Of a DNA stretch of 32,718 nucleotides, positions 14,996-23,298 are shown piece after piece. The stretch covers positions 1 through 32,718 of the forward strand of contig CAKOHK010000012.1 in the NCBI GenBank assembly GCA_934085595.1. Direction: 5' to 3'. Position numbers and translations under genes: made by a program. Position 1 is the stretch's first letter. Every line of letters begins with the position of its first letter. The notes under the pieces were generated by a model. It did not search any database. It was not told where the DNA came from and saw only the letters and a list, made by a program, of their open reading frames with translations. This stretch comes from an uncultured Bacilli bacterium (GTDB lineage Bacteria; Bacillota_I; Bacilli_A; RF39; UBA660).

Positions 14996-15980
14996 AACGT
15001 CTCCTTTCTAATTTAACTTCTGTGCTTTTTCTTTTAATACTTTCTATAAGTTCATCATATTTAGATAATAATAGTGATGGATCGCTCATTAAATCTTTGT
15101 TTCTTTCAAACTCTTCATTCCATCTTCTTGATAATTCTTCACTTTGTGATATCGTTTCGTTTATTTCGGATATTACTTCATTTAATTGCTCTTTAATCTT
15201 ATTTAATTCCGACTTGTCTAAGCCAACTATAGTTATACCATCTTTAATTTTCTTTATTTTGCTCACTATAAATAAATAACCATCACTTATTTCCACGGAA
15301 TAAATAACCTCAAATACAGACAATAAGAATACATAAATACCATAGAAACTAGCTAGAAGAAAAGATATTGATTCATCCTTCTTTTTATCATTAAAATCAA
15401 TTTTTTCTATAATTAATTTTTTTGATTGAATATTATCGTTATCTTCTGTTTTTTCAGTTTTAGATTCGACCGATTTTATTTTATCATTTATTTTACTTAA
15501 ATCCAAATCATAATATTCAAGCGGTGAAGATAGGTCTATATCTGACACATCATATGCTGTAGTATTTCTATAATTTAATTTATTATAAGGTTCCATAAGT
15601 ACTATATACTTTTTTTCTTTTAAATCATTACTCAGAGGTATATACTTGGTTACTGCTTGTGGTAACTTTCCTTCTTCATAAGTATATGTAGTTAAAGGTA
15701 CAAGGGTCCAGTTAGTTGTTAGTTTAGATGTAACATATATAGGAATACTAGTCAAAATACCTAATGATGCCAGTACTACAGCAATATTTTTCTTTATTCT
15801 TTTCTTAACTTCTTTTATTGATTTAATTTTACAATTTAAATAATATGATTTATTAGCATAATCTTGTATACTTGAATCTAATGAGTTAGATAATATATTT
15901 AATCTATCTAATAATTCATCAAATATTTCTTCATCAAATACTTCTTTTTCTTCTTTGTTTTGGTATTCAAAATCCTGCAT
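14988..15980 (-). CDS. Array member 8, two-helix membrane protein, unknown family
   Basis: A 330-aa protein. Membrane helices are at 64-85 and 205-229; the basic segment KEVKKRIKKN precedes the first, so the N-terminus is probably inside and residues 86-204 outside. The central domain shows TTYTYEEGKLP (98-108), KKYIVLMEPYNKLNYRN (123-139), YDVSDIDL and SPLEYYDLDLSKI. The C-terminal helix carries SEELSRRWNEEFERNKD and SDPSLLLSKYDEL from residue 299. The first codons and upstream spacer lie in the exact 115-bp repeat at 15968-16082. The tail is a few residues longer than its neighbours (ERRRYE). Confidence 0.82.
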   Translation of the reverse strand: MQDFEYQNKEEKEVFDEEIFDELLDRLNILSNSLDSSIQDYANKSYYLNCKIKSIKEVKKRIKKNIAVVLASLGILTSIPIYVTSKLTTNWTLVPLTTYTYEEGKLPQAVTKYIPLSNDLKEKKYIVLMEPYNKLNYRNTTAYDVSDIDLSSPLEYYDLDLSKINDKIKSVESKTEKTEDNDNIQSKKLIIEKIDFNDKKKDESISFLLASFYGIYVFLLSVFEVIYSVEISDGYLFIVSKIKKIKDGITIVGLDKSELNKIKEQLNEVISEINETISQSEELSRRWNEEFERNKDLMSDPSLLLSKYDELIESIKRKSTEVKLERRRYE

Positions 15981-16082
15981 GATTTTTTCTCCTTTACATT
16001 TTTAATTTCATTGTATTTTCTTTTATTTCTTTCATAAGTTCATCGTATTTAGATAATAATAGTGATGGATCACTCATTAAAT
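15968..16082. repeat. 115-bp exact direct repeat, copy 1 (gene-junction repeat)
   Basis: It is identical to 16950-17064. It spans the start codons of member 8, the spacer with its ribosome site, and the last about 30 codons of member 7. The spacing is 982 bp, one gene unit. This indicates recent duplication or gene conversion. Confidence 0.9.
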
Positions 16083-16962
16083 CTTTATTTTTTTCAAACT
16101 TTTCATTCAATCTTCTTGATAGTTCTTCACTTTGTGATATCATTTCATTTATTCTATTTATTATTTCTTTTAATTCTTTGTCATATGTTTTTTTAAAATA
16201 CATTTTTGATTTTATTTTTTTTATTTCATCACTTAGAAATATTACACCATTAGTTAATATTGGGACAGAAAACTCATTTGAATACTCCATTTCTACTATA
16301 ACCATTAAAAATATATATTCTATAAATAATAAGATTTCTACAATATCTGCTTTACCAGGCTGGATACTTTCATAATCTATATTTTTTATAATTAACTTTT
16401 TACTTTCTTCATCATCATCTGTAATTTCACTACCAGTGCTAAAATCTACAGTTCCAGTTTTGTTTTCTATTTTACTTAGGTCTAAATTAAAGTAATTATC
16501 TACCACTGGTAAGTCTATGTCTGATATATCATATGTAATTATATTTTTATAACCATTTTTATTAGGTTCTGCTAGAACTATATATTTTTTATCTTCTGCA
16601 TCTTTTAATAATACCTCTTCACTTTCTACTTGTTTTAATCCATCCATTTGATAAGTATATGTTTTTTCTGTTACTAAAGAATTATCATTTTTAGATTTTT
16701 TTATACGGTGTGCCTGAATTAAAGGAACACTAACTATTAAAGAAAGAGCTACCGCCATTGACAAAGTATTTAATACAATTTGATGTATATTTCCTCCCAT
16801 ATTATTTTTTAATTCGAATATTACTCTTTGTGTACTATTATATGTTATCGTCTCTTTATACAATAAATTTGATATTTCACTTAGAGATACCAATATTTTA
16901 TCAAATATTTCTTCATCAAATATTTCTTTTTCTTCTTTGCTTTGATATGCAAAATCCTGCAT
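15994..16962 (-). CDS. Array member 7, two-helix membrane protein, unknown family
   Basis: A 322-aa protein. The start MQDFAYQSKEEKEIFDEEIFD nearly matches member 8, but the following 40 residues (NSTQRVIFELKNNMGG) are unlike any neighbour and lack the usual basic run. Membrane helices are at about 62-83 and 203-224. The central domain keeps KTYTYQ, KKYIVLAEPN, YDISDIDL and NYFNLDLSKIENKT. The C-terminal 50 residues match member 6 almost exactly, ending in SDPSLLLSKYDELMKEIKEN. Both ends lie in copies of the 115-bp repeat, so this gene could be gained or lost by recombination between them. Confidence 0.82.
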   Translation of the reverse strand: MQDFAYQSKEEKEIFDEEIFDKILVSLSEISNLLYKETITYNSTQRVIFELKNNMGGNIHQIVLNTLSMAVALSLIVSVPLIQAHRIKKSKNDNSLVTEKTYTYQMDGLKQVESEEVLLKDAEDKKYIVLAEPNKNGYKNIITYDISDIDLPVVDNYFNLDLSKIENKTGTVDFSTGSEITDDDEESKKLIIKNIDYESIQPGKADIVEILLFIEYIFLMVIVEMEYSNEFSVPILTNGVIFLSDEIKKIKSKMYFKKTYDKELKEIINRINEMISQSEELSRRLNEKFEKNKDLMSDPSLLLSKYDELMKEIKENTMKLKM

Positions 16963-17064
16963 GATTTTTTCTCCTTTACATTTTTAATTTCATTGTATTT
17001 TCTTTTATTTCTTTCATAAGTTCATCGTATTTAGATAATAATAGTGATGGATCACTCATTAAAT
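16950..17064. repeat. 115-bp exact direct repeat, copy 2
   Basis: It is identical to 15968-16082 and spans the start of member 7 and the end of member 6. Recombination between the copies would delete exactly one gene unit in frame. Confidence 0.9.
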
Positions 17065-17953
17065 ATATATTTTTTTCAAACTCTTCATTCCATCTTTTTG
17101 ATAATTCTTCGCTTTTAGATAGTGCCAAGTTTATTTCGTTAATTGTTTTTTCTAATGTTGTTTTAACACTTTTTTCATAACCTTTTTTGTCTTTTAGTTC
17201 TTCGAGTTCTTCTTTTAGCGTTCCTACCATACCTACTATTACAGGCAATTCTAAACCTTTAATGCCTGTGTAGATATACTCTACTGTTAGCAATATTGCG
17301 ATGTACGCAAGATAATAAATTGCGTAAATCCATCCATAGTTGGGTTTTTGTTCGTCATTAAAATCCACATTTTTAATAATTAATCTTCTTACTTCCTCAC
17401 TACTCCCTATATCACTATAATATTCTTTATATTCTATTGATTCTGTTTTATTTTCTATTTTACTTAAATCTAAATTATAGTAATCTAGCGCTGATGGCAT
17501 ATCTATGTCCGAAATATCATATGTAGTTATGTTTCTATAATTTAATTCATTATAAGGTTCTACAAGAACTATATATTTCTTTTCTTCAGCATTTTTTAAT
17601 TCTACTCTTTCTGTAGTTATTTCTGGAAGTTTACCAGCTTCGTAAGTATATGTAGTTTGTGGTACTGTTGCTTTTTTCTTTCTTATATTATTTATTTTAG
17701 CTATGCCAAATATAGGAATACTCAACATTAATGATAGAGTTAAAGCTATGGCTGTTAGATTTAGCCCTATTTTAGTTCTGCTTTTAATTTTTGATGCTTT
17801 TATTTCTTTCAAATTATCTAAATCACATTCATAACAAGCTACTTCATTCCTTATAGTTAAATAGCAGTCATTTAAATCACTTAGTATTTGCTCAAATACT
17901 TTTTCATCAAATGTTTCTTTTTTATTTAATTTTTGATACGCATAACCTTGCAT
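16976..17953 (-). CDS. Array member 6, two-helix membrane protein, unknown family
   Basis: A 325-aa protein and the closest relative of member 5. The central domain is nearly the same in both (TYTYEAGKLPEITTERV, KKYIVLVEPYNELNYRNI, ALDYYNLDLSKIENKT), and so is the tail from NEINLALSKSEEL. By contrast the second membrane helix (about 208-230) and the following 60 residues (GLELPVIVGMVGTLKEEL and on) differ strongly. The N-terminus has a Cys-Glu-Cys (YECDLD) absent from neighbours. Start ATG 17951-17953 follows a G-poor AAAAAGGGGG ribosome site, 15 bases after member 5. Confidence 0.82.
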   Translation of the reverse strand: MQGYAYQKLNKKETFDEKVFEQILSDLNDCYLTIRNEVACYECDLDNLKEIKASKIKSRTKIGLNLTAIALTLSLMLSIPIFGIAKINNIRKKKATVPQTTYTYEAGKLPEITTERVELKNAEEKKYIVLVEPYNELNYRNITTYDISDIDMPSALDYYNLDLSKIENKTESIEYKEYYSDIGSSEEVRRLIIKNVDFNDEQKPNYGWIYAIYYLAYIAILLTVEYIYTGIKGLELPVIVGMVGTLKEELEELKDKKGYEKSVKTTLEKTINEINLALSKSEELSKRWNEEFEKNIYLMSDPSLLLSKYDELMKEIKENTMKLKM

Positions 17954-17968
17954 AATTTCCCCCTTTTT

Positions 17969-18976
17969 TTATAATTTCAGTTTCATCGCTTTACTTTTAA
18001 TGCTTTCTATAAGTTCATCATATTTAGATAATAGAAGTGATGGATCGCTCATTAAATCTTTGTTCTTTTCAAACTCTTCATTCCATCTTCTTGATAATTC
18101 TTCACTTTTAGATAGTGCCAAATTTATTTCGTTAATCACCTCTTTAAGTGCTATTTTAAGTTCTTTTTCATTATCTTTTATTTTGTTTAACTCATTTATT
18201 CTTTTTTTTAATTTTTTTACCATATCTGTTATGATTGGGAAAAATGTAAACTTTTCACTATAATATCCACATGCGCCATCAATTGATATTCTTAATATAA
18301 TATAGGCGATGTAAAATAGTAAAACCGAAATATAACCTGGTTTTTGTTCATCATTAAAATCTATATTTTTAATAATTAATCTTCTTGTTTCTTCACTGCT
18401 TCCAATATCACTATAATCTTCTTTATATTCTATTGATTCTGTTTTATTTTCTATTTTGCTTAAATCTAAATTATAGTAATCTAGTGCTGATGGCATATCT
18501 ATGTCTGAAATATCATATGTAGTTATGTTTCTATAATTTAATTCGTTATATGGTTCTACAAGAACTATATATTTCTTTTCTTCAGCATCTTCCATTCTCA
18601 CTCTTTCTTTAGTTATTTCTGGAAGTTTACCTGCTTCGTAAGTATATGTTGTTTGTGGTACTGTTGTGTTTTTCTTTCTTATATCATTTATTTTGATTGT
18701 GCCATATACTGGAATACCTATCATTAATGATAAAGATAAGGCTATTGCCATTAGATTTAATTCAATTTTAGATCTATTCTTTGCTTTTGATGCTTTTGTA
18801 TTATTTAACACTTCTAAATCGTAATTGTAATCAGATGTTTTGTCACGTAAAACTAAATAGCAATCGTTCAAATCACTTAATATTTGTTCAAATACTTTTT
18901 CATCAAATTCTCCATGTGTAAGTGGATTTGCAAATGACTTTTGCTTTTTAATGTTTTCATATTGAAAATCATTCAT
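17969..18976 (-). CDS. Array member 5, two-helix membrane protein, unknown family
   Basis: A 335-aa protein with a longer N-terminus than other copies: an insert (KSFANPLTHGEF) precedes the common FDEKVFEQILSDLNDCYL. Membrane helices are at about 78-98 and 218-240. The central domain is about 90% identical in DNA to member 6 over some 280 bases (18390-18680 against 17400-17690). The segment after the second helix is unrelated to member 6 and has several aromatic residues (CGYYSEKFTFFP). The tail is SDPSLLLSKYDELIESIKSK. A ribosome site AAGGAAGG precedes ATG 18974-18976. Confidence 0.82.
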   Translation of the reverse strand: MNDFQYENIKKQKSFANPLTHGEFDEKVFEQILSDLNDCYLVLRDKTSDYNYDLEVLNNTKASKAKNRSKIELNLMAIALSLSLMIGIPVYGTIKINDIRKKNTTVPQTTYTYEAGKLPEITKERVRMEDAEEKKYIVLVEPYNELNYRNITTYDISDIDMPSALDYYNLDLSKIENKTESIEYKEDYSDIGSSEETRRLIIKNIDFNDEQKPGYISVLLFYIAYIILRISIDGACGYYSEKFTFFPIITDMVKKLKKRINELNKIKDNEKELKIALKEVINEINLALSKSEELSRRWNEEFEKNKDLMSDPSLLLSKYDELIESIKSKAMKLKL

Positions 18977-19000
18977 AATTCTTCCTTCCTTTTTTTATAA

Positions 19001-19951
19001 TCACTTACTTATTTTAAGCTTATATTCAGCCTCAGCTATTTTACTTTTAAGTTCACAGTACTTACTTAATAATTCAGTTGGATCACTTAATAAATCTTTA
19101 TTATTTTCAAACTCTTTTTCAAACTTATCTAACAATCTTTTATCTGAACTTAATATTTTTAAAACTATTTCTTTAATTTTATTTGCTTTCTTTTCAAGTT
19201 CTTTTACATTTTTACTAGAATTAATCGTTTTAATATCATCAATTAATTCTTCTACTTTATGTAGTATAAAAGTATATTCGTAAAAGTCATAGTATACACA
19301 TTCAAGTCCAAGCGTACCAACTATATATACAAGATAAAACCCAAAAAGTACTGTGAATTTTATATCGTTTGTCACATCATCTTCATTTACTTTTTCAATA
19401 ACTATTTTTTTAGAAGCTTTATTTTCTCTTTTACTTGTCACGTTTGTTTGTTCTATTAATGGTAGTGATGATAAGTCTAAATTATAATAATCTTCCACCT
19501 TTGTAGTTTCTTCATTAGTGGCGTCATATGTTAATACTAAATCATAATTAAAATCATCATTTGGAATAGTTTCAACAATATATACTTTATCTTCTGGATT
19601 ATCGCTTAAGTACTTTTTTGTTTGACTAACCTGTGGATTTTCACCTTTTTCATATGTTGTTACATCTATTGTTACTTTTTCTTTTCCTTCTCCTAATTTT
19701 TTAGCGAGTTTATGAGCACCTACTGGTAAACTTGCAATTAAACCAAGAGTAGCAACTATTGCTATTATTTGTTTGAAAGCATCATGTTTATAACTGTTTC
19801 TTCTTTCCTTGTCATCATTTACTTTTGACATATCAGCTTGATAACTTTCTAAATATTTCTCTAGTTCTAGAGTTGTTTTATCTACCAATTCTAGTGTTTG
19901 TGATAACAAATCTATATTATTTGTGCTTTCTTTTTCTTTGAATGCGTACAT
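19001..19951 (-). CDS. Array member 4, two-helix membrane protein, unknown family
   Basis: A 316-aa protein starting MYAFKEKESTNNIDLLSQ, which pairs it with member 3. I place the start at ATG 19949-19951 because AAGGAGG lies eight bases upstream and member 3 begins the same way; an in-frame ATG eight codons earlier lacks a ribosome site. Membrane helices are at about 58-80 and 196-217. The central domain reads VTTYEKGENPQV, DKVYIVETIPNDDFNYDLVLTYD and DYYNLDLSSLPL. The tail has NNKDLLSDPTELLSKYCELKSK. A 92-base gap to member 3, the largest in the array, holds a weak CTTAC/GTAAG hairpin and no convincing promoter. Confidence 0.82.
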   Translation of the reverse strand: MYAFKEKESTNNIDLLSQTLELVDKTTLELEKYLESYQADMSKVNDDKERRNSYKHDAFKQIIAIVATLGLIASLPVGAHKLAKKLGEGKEKVTIDVTTYEKGENPQVSQTKKYLSDNPEDKVYIVETIPNDDFNYDLVLTYDATNEETTKVEDYYNLDLSSLPLIEQTNVTSKRENKASKKIVIEKVNEDDVTNDIKFTVLFGFYLVYIVGTLGLECVYYDFYEYTFILHKVEELIDDIKTINSSKNVKELEKKANKIKEIVLKILSSDKRLLDKFEKEFENNKDLLSDPTELLSKYCELKSKIAEAEYKLKISK

Positions 19952-20043
19952 ACTATCCTCCTTATGTATAACCAATCACATTACTTACTCATTGTAAGAT
20001 TATGTTTTTCCTTTAAAAGCAATTTTTTCTCATTTATTTTGCC

Positions 20044-21000
20044 TTATTTTTGTTTTTTAATCATTTCAAATTTATATTCTGCTTCTGATATTTTATTTTT
20101 AAGTTCATAATATTTGTTTAATAATTCAGCAGGATCACTCATTAAACACATATTTTTTTCATATTCTTCATTAAACTTTTCAAGTAGTCTTTTATCAGAT
20201 CTTAATACTTGCATTATTATTTCTTTTGTTTGATTTGCTTTCTTTTCAAGCTCTTTAGCATCATCTTCATCTTTTATTTTGCTAATATCTTCAAGCAATT
20301 GTTTTATATAGCCTATTATAAATGATATATTATTACAACATAAACTTACTGATTCTAATATAACAACTAATACTGTATAAAATATATAAAATACAATTAA
20401 TAAGCCGCTTTGTGTTTCGTTATCTATACTATTAAAATCAACTTTCTCTAATATAACTCTTTTTGATTCTTTATTTTCTCTTATTTCTGTTACATTTTCT
20501 TTGCTTACTAGCGGAAGACTTGATAAATCTAAATTATAATAATCTTCTACTTTATCACATTTTTCATTTGTGGCATCATAAGTCATTACTAAATCATAAT
20601 TAAAGTCGTTACTTGGAATAGTTTCAACAATATATACTTTATCTTCTGGATTATCGCTCAAATATTTACTTGTATTTACAACCTTTGGTGTTTTATCTTT
20701 TTCATATGTGGTAATTTTGACTTGATACGATTCTTTTCCAACGCTCACACGATTTATAAATTTATGAGCACCCACTGGAACATATATTAAACTTAATGCT
20801 AAGATTGTACTCATTAATTTTCTAACTGCTTGATTCTCATTTTTTTTCTTCCATTTGTTATTATCGTTAATTGATTTTATATCATCTTGATAGCCTTCTA
20901 AATATTTAGTTAGTTCTACAGTTGTTTTGTCTACTATGTCTAACATTTGTGATAATAAATCTATATTATCTGTAGTTTCTTGTTCTTTAAATGCGTACAT
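20044..21000 (-). CDS. Array member 3, two-helix membrane protein, unknown family
   Basis: A 318-aa partner of member 4; the central domains align throughout (DKVYIVETIPSNDFNYDLVM, YDATNEKCDKVEDYYNLDLS). The first membrane helix (about 66-84) is shorter and ends VPVGAHKF as in member 4. The second (about 201-222) is followed by SVSLCCNNISF, a double cysteine unique in the array. The C-terminal helix contains KRLLEKFNEEYEKNMCLMSDPAELLNKYYELK. A ribosome site AAGGAG precedes ATG 20998-21000, 11 bases after member 2. Confidence 0.82.
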   Translation of the reverse strand: MYAFKEQETTDNIDLLSQMLDIVDKTTVELTKYLEGYQDDIKSINDNNKWKKKNENQAVRKLMSTILALSLIYVPVGAHKFINRVSVGKESYQVKITTYEKDKTPKVVNTSKYLSDNPEDKVYIVETIPSNDFNYDLVMTYDATNEKCDKVEDYYNLDLSSLPLVSKENVTEIRENKESKRVILEKVDFNSIDNETQSGLLIVFYIFYTVLVVILESVSLCCNNISFIIGYIKQLLEDISKIKDEDDAKELEKKANQTKEIIMQVLRSDKRLLEKFNEEYEKNMCLMSDPAELLNKYYELKNKISEAEYKFEMIKKQK

Positions 21001-21011
21001 TATATTTCTCC

Positions 21012-22064
21012 TTAATTTAAGCTTGATTTTATTTCTTTTATTAATGATAAAGTTACATCATCTTTAATATTATCACTTGTTTCTTCAAACTTTTCATATA
21101 TACTTGAGGGATCACTATATAAATAAGAATACTTATTAAATAATTCTATAAATCTTTCTTTATATACTTCATTTGCTTCTATATATTTTATAGCTATATC
21201 TACATTTCTTTTTATTTCTTCTTCTATTTTTTCTTTTTCGCTTGTAGCTTCTTTATATTCTTTTAGTTTATCTTTAGCAATTTCTAGATGACCGAATATA
21301 CCTTTAAAGCTGTTTTCATATTCTTCACGTTTCTTCTTTTGTTCTTCTGGGTCATCTATAAAACTCCATTGTGGTGATTCAAAATCTGCCGCTACCATGA
21401 AAGCGAATAAAACACTTATAGGTATCATCAAAACAATATAATAACCTGCCGCCATTTTTGCAATAGCTTTATCTTTAAGTTTTTCTTTAATATATTCTTT
21501 TAAATCATCTGGTTTTGACTCTTCAGTTTTTTCATCTATCACTATATCAATTGGTTCTAAAGTTGATGTATCAAATGCTAAGGCATCGGATGGACTTTCA
21601 AACTTATAATCTGTAACATCATAAGTTTTAATTGTTCTTGTACCAGTTTCATCAAATGAATCATATACTTTTATATAATTTTTATCCTCTATGTAATCAT
21701 CGTTATAGTCTACCACTGTTTGTACTGGTTCAGATTGAGTATAAATCTTTCTTTCTGTATACGCCCCTGGCTCATTACTAACATGAACTAATGGCAATGT
21801 TATAGCTCCGGCTAAAATTGTTACGCAAGCTGATATTGACATTACTGCTGCAGCTATTTTTTTACGTAAAACCTTTCTAATTCTTTTTTGATTTAATTGC
21901 GCTGATAAATATTCACTATTAAGTTTCACAATTTCTTTTGTTTTTTCATCTACTAGACTACTATTTTTCTTTAATATTTCTAAACTATTTTCTATTGCTT
22001 GTACTGATGTATTATTATTTGATTTTTCTTGTGATTTTAACTCATATTTTTTTCCATAATTCAT
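21012..22064 (-). CDS. Array member 2, two-helix membrane protein, unknown family
   Basis: At 350 aa this is the longest copy. With member 1 it forms a third subgroup: both start MNYG..Y..KSQE and have AYTE.K.Y...EPVQT in the central domain in place of TYTYEEG. Membrane helices are at about 70-92 and 203-226; the second is preceded by AIAKMAAGYY. The segment after it has a charged EEQKKKREEYEN stretch. The C-terminal motif is altered to SYLYSDPSSIYEKFEET, keeping SDP but losing the LL. A ribosome site AAAGGGGG precedes ATG 22062-22064. Confidence 0.82.
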   Translation of the reverse strand: MNYGKKYELKSQEKSNNNTSVQAIENSLEILKKNSSLVDEKTKEIVKLNSEYLSAQLNQKRIRKVLRKKIAAAVMSISACVTILAGAITLPLVHVSNEPGAYTERKIYTQSEPVQTVVDYNDDYIEDKNYIKVYDSFDETGTRTIKTYDVTDYKFESPSDALAFDTSTLEPIDIVIDEKTEESKPDDLKEYIKEKLKDKAIAKMAAGYYIVLMIPISVLFAFMVAADFESPQWSFIDDPEEQKKKREEYENSFKGIFGHLEIAKDKLKEYKEATSEKEKIEEEIKRNVDIAIKYIEANEVYKERFIELFNKYSYLYSDPSSIYEKFEETSDNIKDDVTLSLIKEIKSSLN

Positions 22065-22080
22065 AGTTATCCCCCTTTTT

Positions 22081-23103
22081 TTAATTTAAACTTGATTTTA
22101 TTTCTTTTATTAATGTTAAAGTTGTATCATTTTCTACACTATCATTTGCTTTTCTATATTTTTCATACACTGTAGTTAAATCACTATATAGATAAGAATA
22201 CTTATTAAATAATTCTATAAATCTTTCTTTATATAATTTATTTCCTTCTAGATAACTTATAGTGACATCTATATCTTCTAGCATTTCCTTTATTACTTCA
22301 TCTGCTTCTTTTGAAATACCTTCACATTCTTTTAGTTTTGCTTTAACATCTGATATGTGAGAAAAAACACCTTTTATTCTTTTCTTTTTAGTTTTTTTAT
22401 TTTTAGAGTTATCTTCTATAAAACCACTTATAAATGGTGAAGAAACAAGTATGCCCAATTCGGCTGTATAAATAAAAGGAAGCCATAATCTATCTGTCCC
22501 ACTTAGTGCACTTTCATATTTTTCTTTAATATATTCCCTAGTTTCTTCTGGTTTTGATTCATCACTTTTTTCATCCATAACTATATCAATCGGTTTTATA
22601 TTTGAAATGTCTAGTGACATAGCATCTGATGGTCCATCAAGATTGTAACTTGTTACATCGTATGTTGTAATTAATCTTGTACCCGTTTCATCAAATGTTC
22701 CATATACCTTTAGATAATCTTTATCTTCAGTATAATTTTTATTATATCCTTCTTCTGTTTGTACTGGTTCTACCATACTATAAGTTTTGGTTTCAGTATA
22801 TGCTCCAGGTTTGCTAGATGCTATTTTGTATGGTAATACCACACCACCTGTCAATATTGCTCCAGTGGCTGCTATAGAAACTACTAAAGAAACTACTTTT
22901 TTGTATAATTCTTTTTTACTTTTTTTAAGTTTTAATAATAACTCACTATATTTTTCATTTTCTCTTATAATTTTGTTTGCTTTATTTTGCGCCACTAAAT
23001 TACTTTTTGCTAATCTGTTTAAACTATTTTCTAATGCTATAAGTGCCATATCATCACTTAAGTTTTCTTGTGATTTTACTTGATATGATTGTCCATAATT
23101 CAT
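22081..23103 (-). CDS. Array member 1 (most upstream), two-helix membrane protein, unknown family
   Basis: A 340-aa protein and the first gene behind the array promoter. It has an N-terminal charged helix (1-68), a membrane helix at 70-91, a central domain of about 115 residues (AYTETKTYSMVEPVQT, DYLKVYGTFDETGTRLITTYDV, PSDAMSLDIS), and a second helix at 206-228. The KNKKTKKKRIKG run after that helix supports a cytoplasmic C-terminus. It is the only copy where the terminal motif has lost its proline (SYLYSDLTTVYEKY). The ribosome site is AAAGGGGG. Confidence 0.82.
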   Translation of the reverse strand: MNYGQSYQVKSQENLSDDMALIALENSLNRLAKSNLVAQNKANKIIRENEKYSELLLKLKKSKKELYKKVVSLVVSIAATGAILTGGVVLPYKIASSKPGAYTETKTYSMVEPVQTEEGYNKNYTEDKDYLKVYGTFDETGTRLITTYDVTSYNLDGPSDAMSLDISNIKPIDIVMDEKSDESKPEETREYIKEKYESALSGTDRLWLPFIYTAELGILVSSPFISGFIEDNSKNKKTKKKRIKGVFSHISDVKAKLKECEGISKEADEVIKEMLEDIDVTISYLEGNKLYKERFIELFNKYSYLYSDLTTVYEKYRKANDSVENDTTLTLIKEIKSSLN

Positions 23104-23132
23104 TTTAATCCCCCTTTTTCTATCAGGTGTAT

Positions 23133-23161
23133 ATTATATCATAAAAGCACATGTTTGTAAA
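23133..23161 (-). promoter_or_regulatory. Promoter of the ten-gene array
   Basis: TTTACA (23156-23161), a 17-base spacer and TATAAT (23133-23138) with an extended TGA. I found no comparably good promoter inside the array, so a roughly 10-kb polycistronic transcript is likely. Confidence 0.75.
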
Positions 23162-23201
23162 GAAAAAAGGCTTTAAACACAATAAAAATCAGTTAAACTA
23201 G

Positions 23202-23226
23202 AAAAAAAGAAAAGCATATACTTTTC
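23202..23226 (-). terminator. Terminator of ftsW/rodA
   Basis: On the minus strand GAAAAG-tatatg-CTTTTC (23209-23226) is followed by seven T. It separates the SEDS gene from the array promoter. The other hundred bases between 23104 and 23298 show nothing else that I can support. Confidence 0.75.
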
Positions 23227-23298
23227 AGCTATAATTTATCATTTTTTTTCTTCAAAAGTTTTGCAAACGAAAACGATTGACTTCCTTTGTATAAAAAA

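Noticed and set aside
13070..23103. Mobile element or CRISPR-like explanation for the repetitive array
   Set aside because: The repeats are whole coding genes with diverged sequences and ribosome sites. No transposase, inverted ends or short regular spacers are present.
23255..23285. Possible CcpA cre-like site (TGCAAACGAAAACG) after ftsW
   Set aside because: The final CA of the consensus is missing, and the site lies more than 90 bases upstream of the array -35 and beyond the ftsW terminator. Support is too weak.
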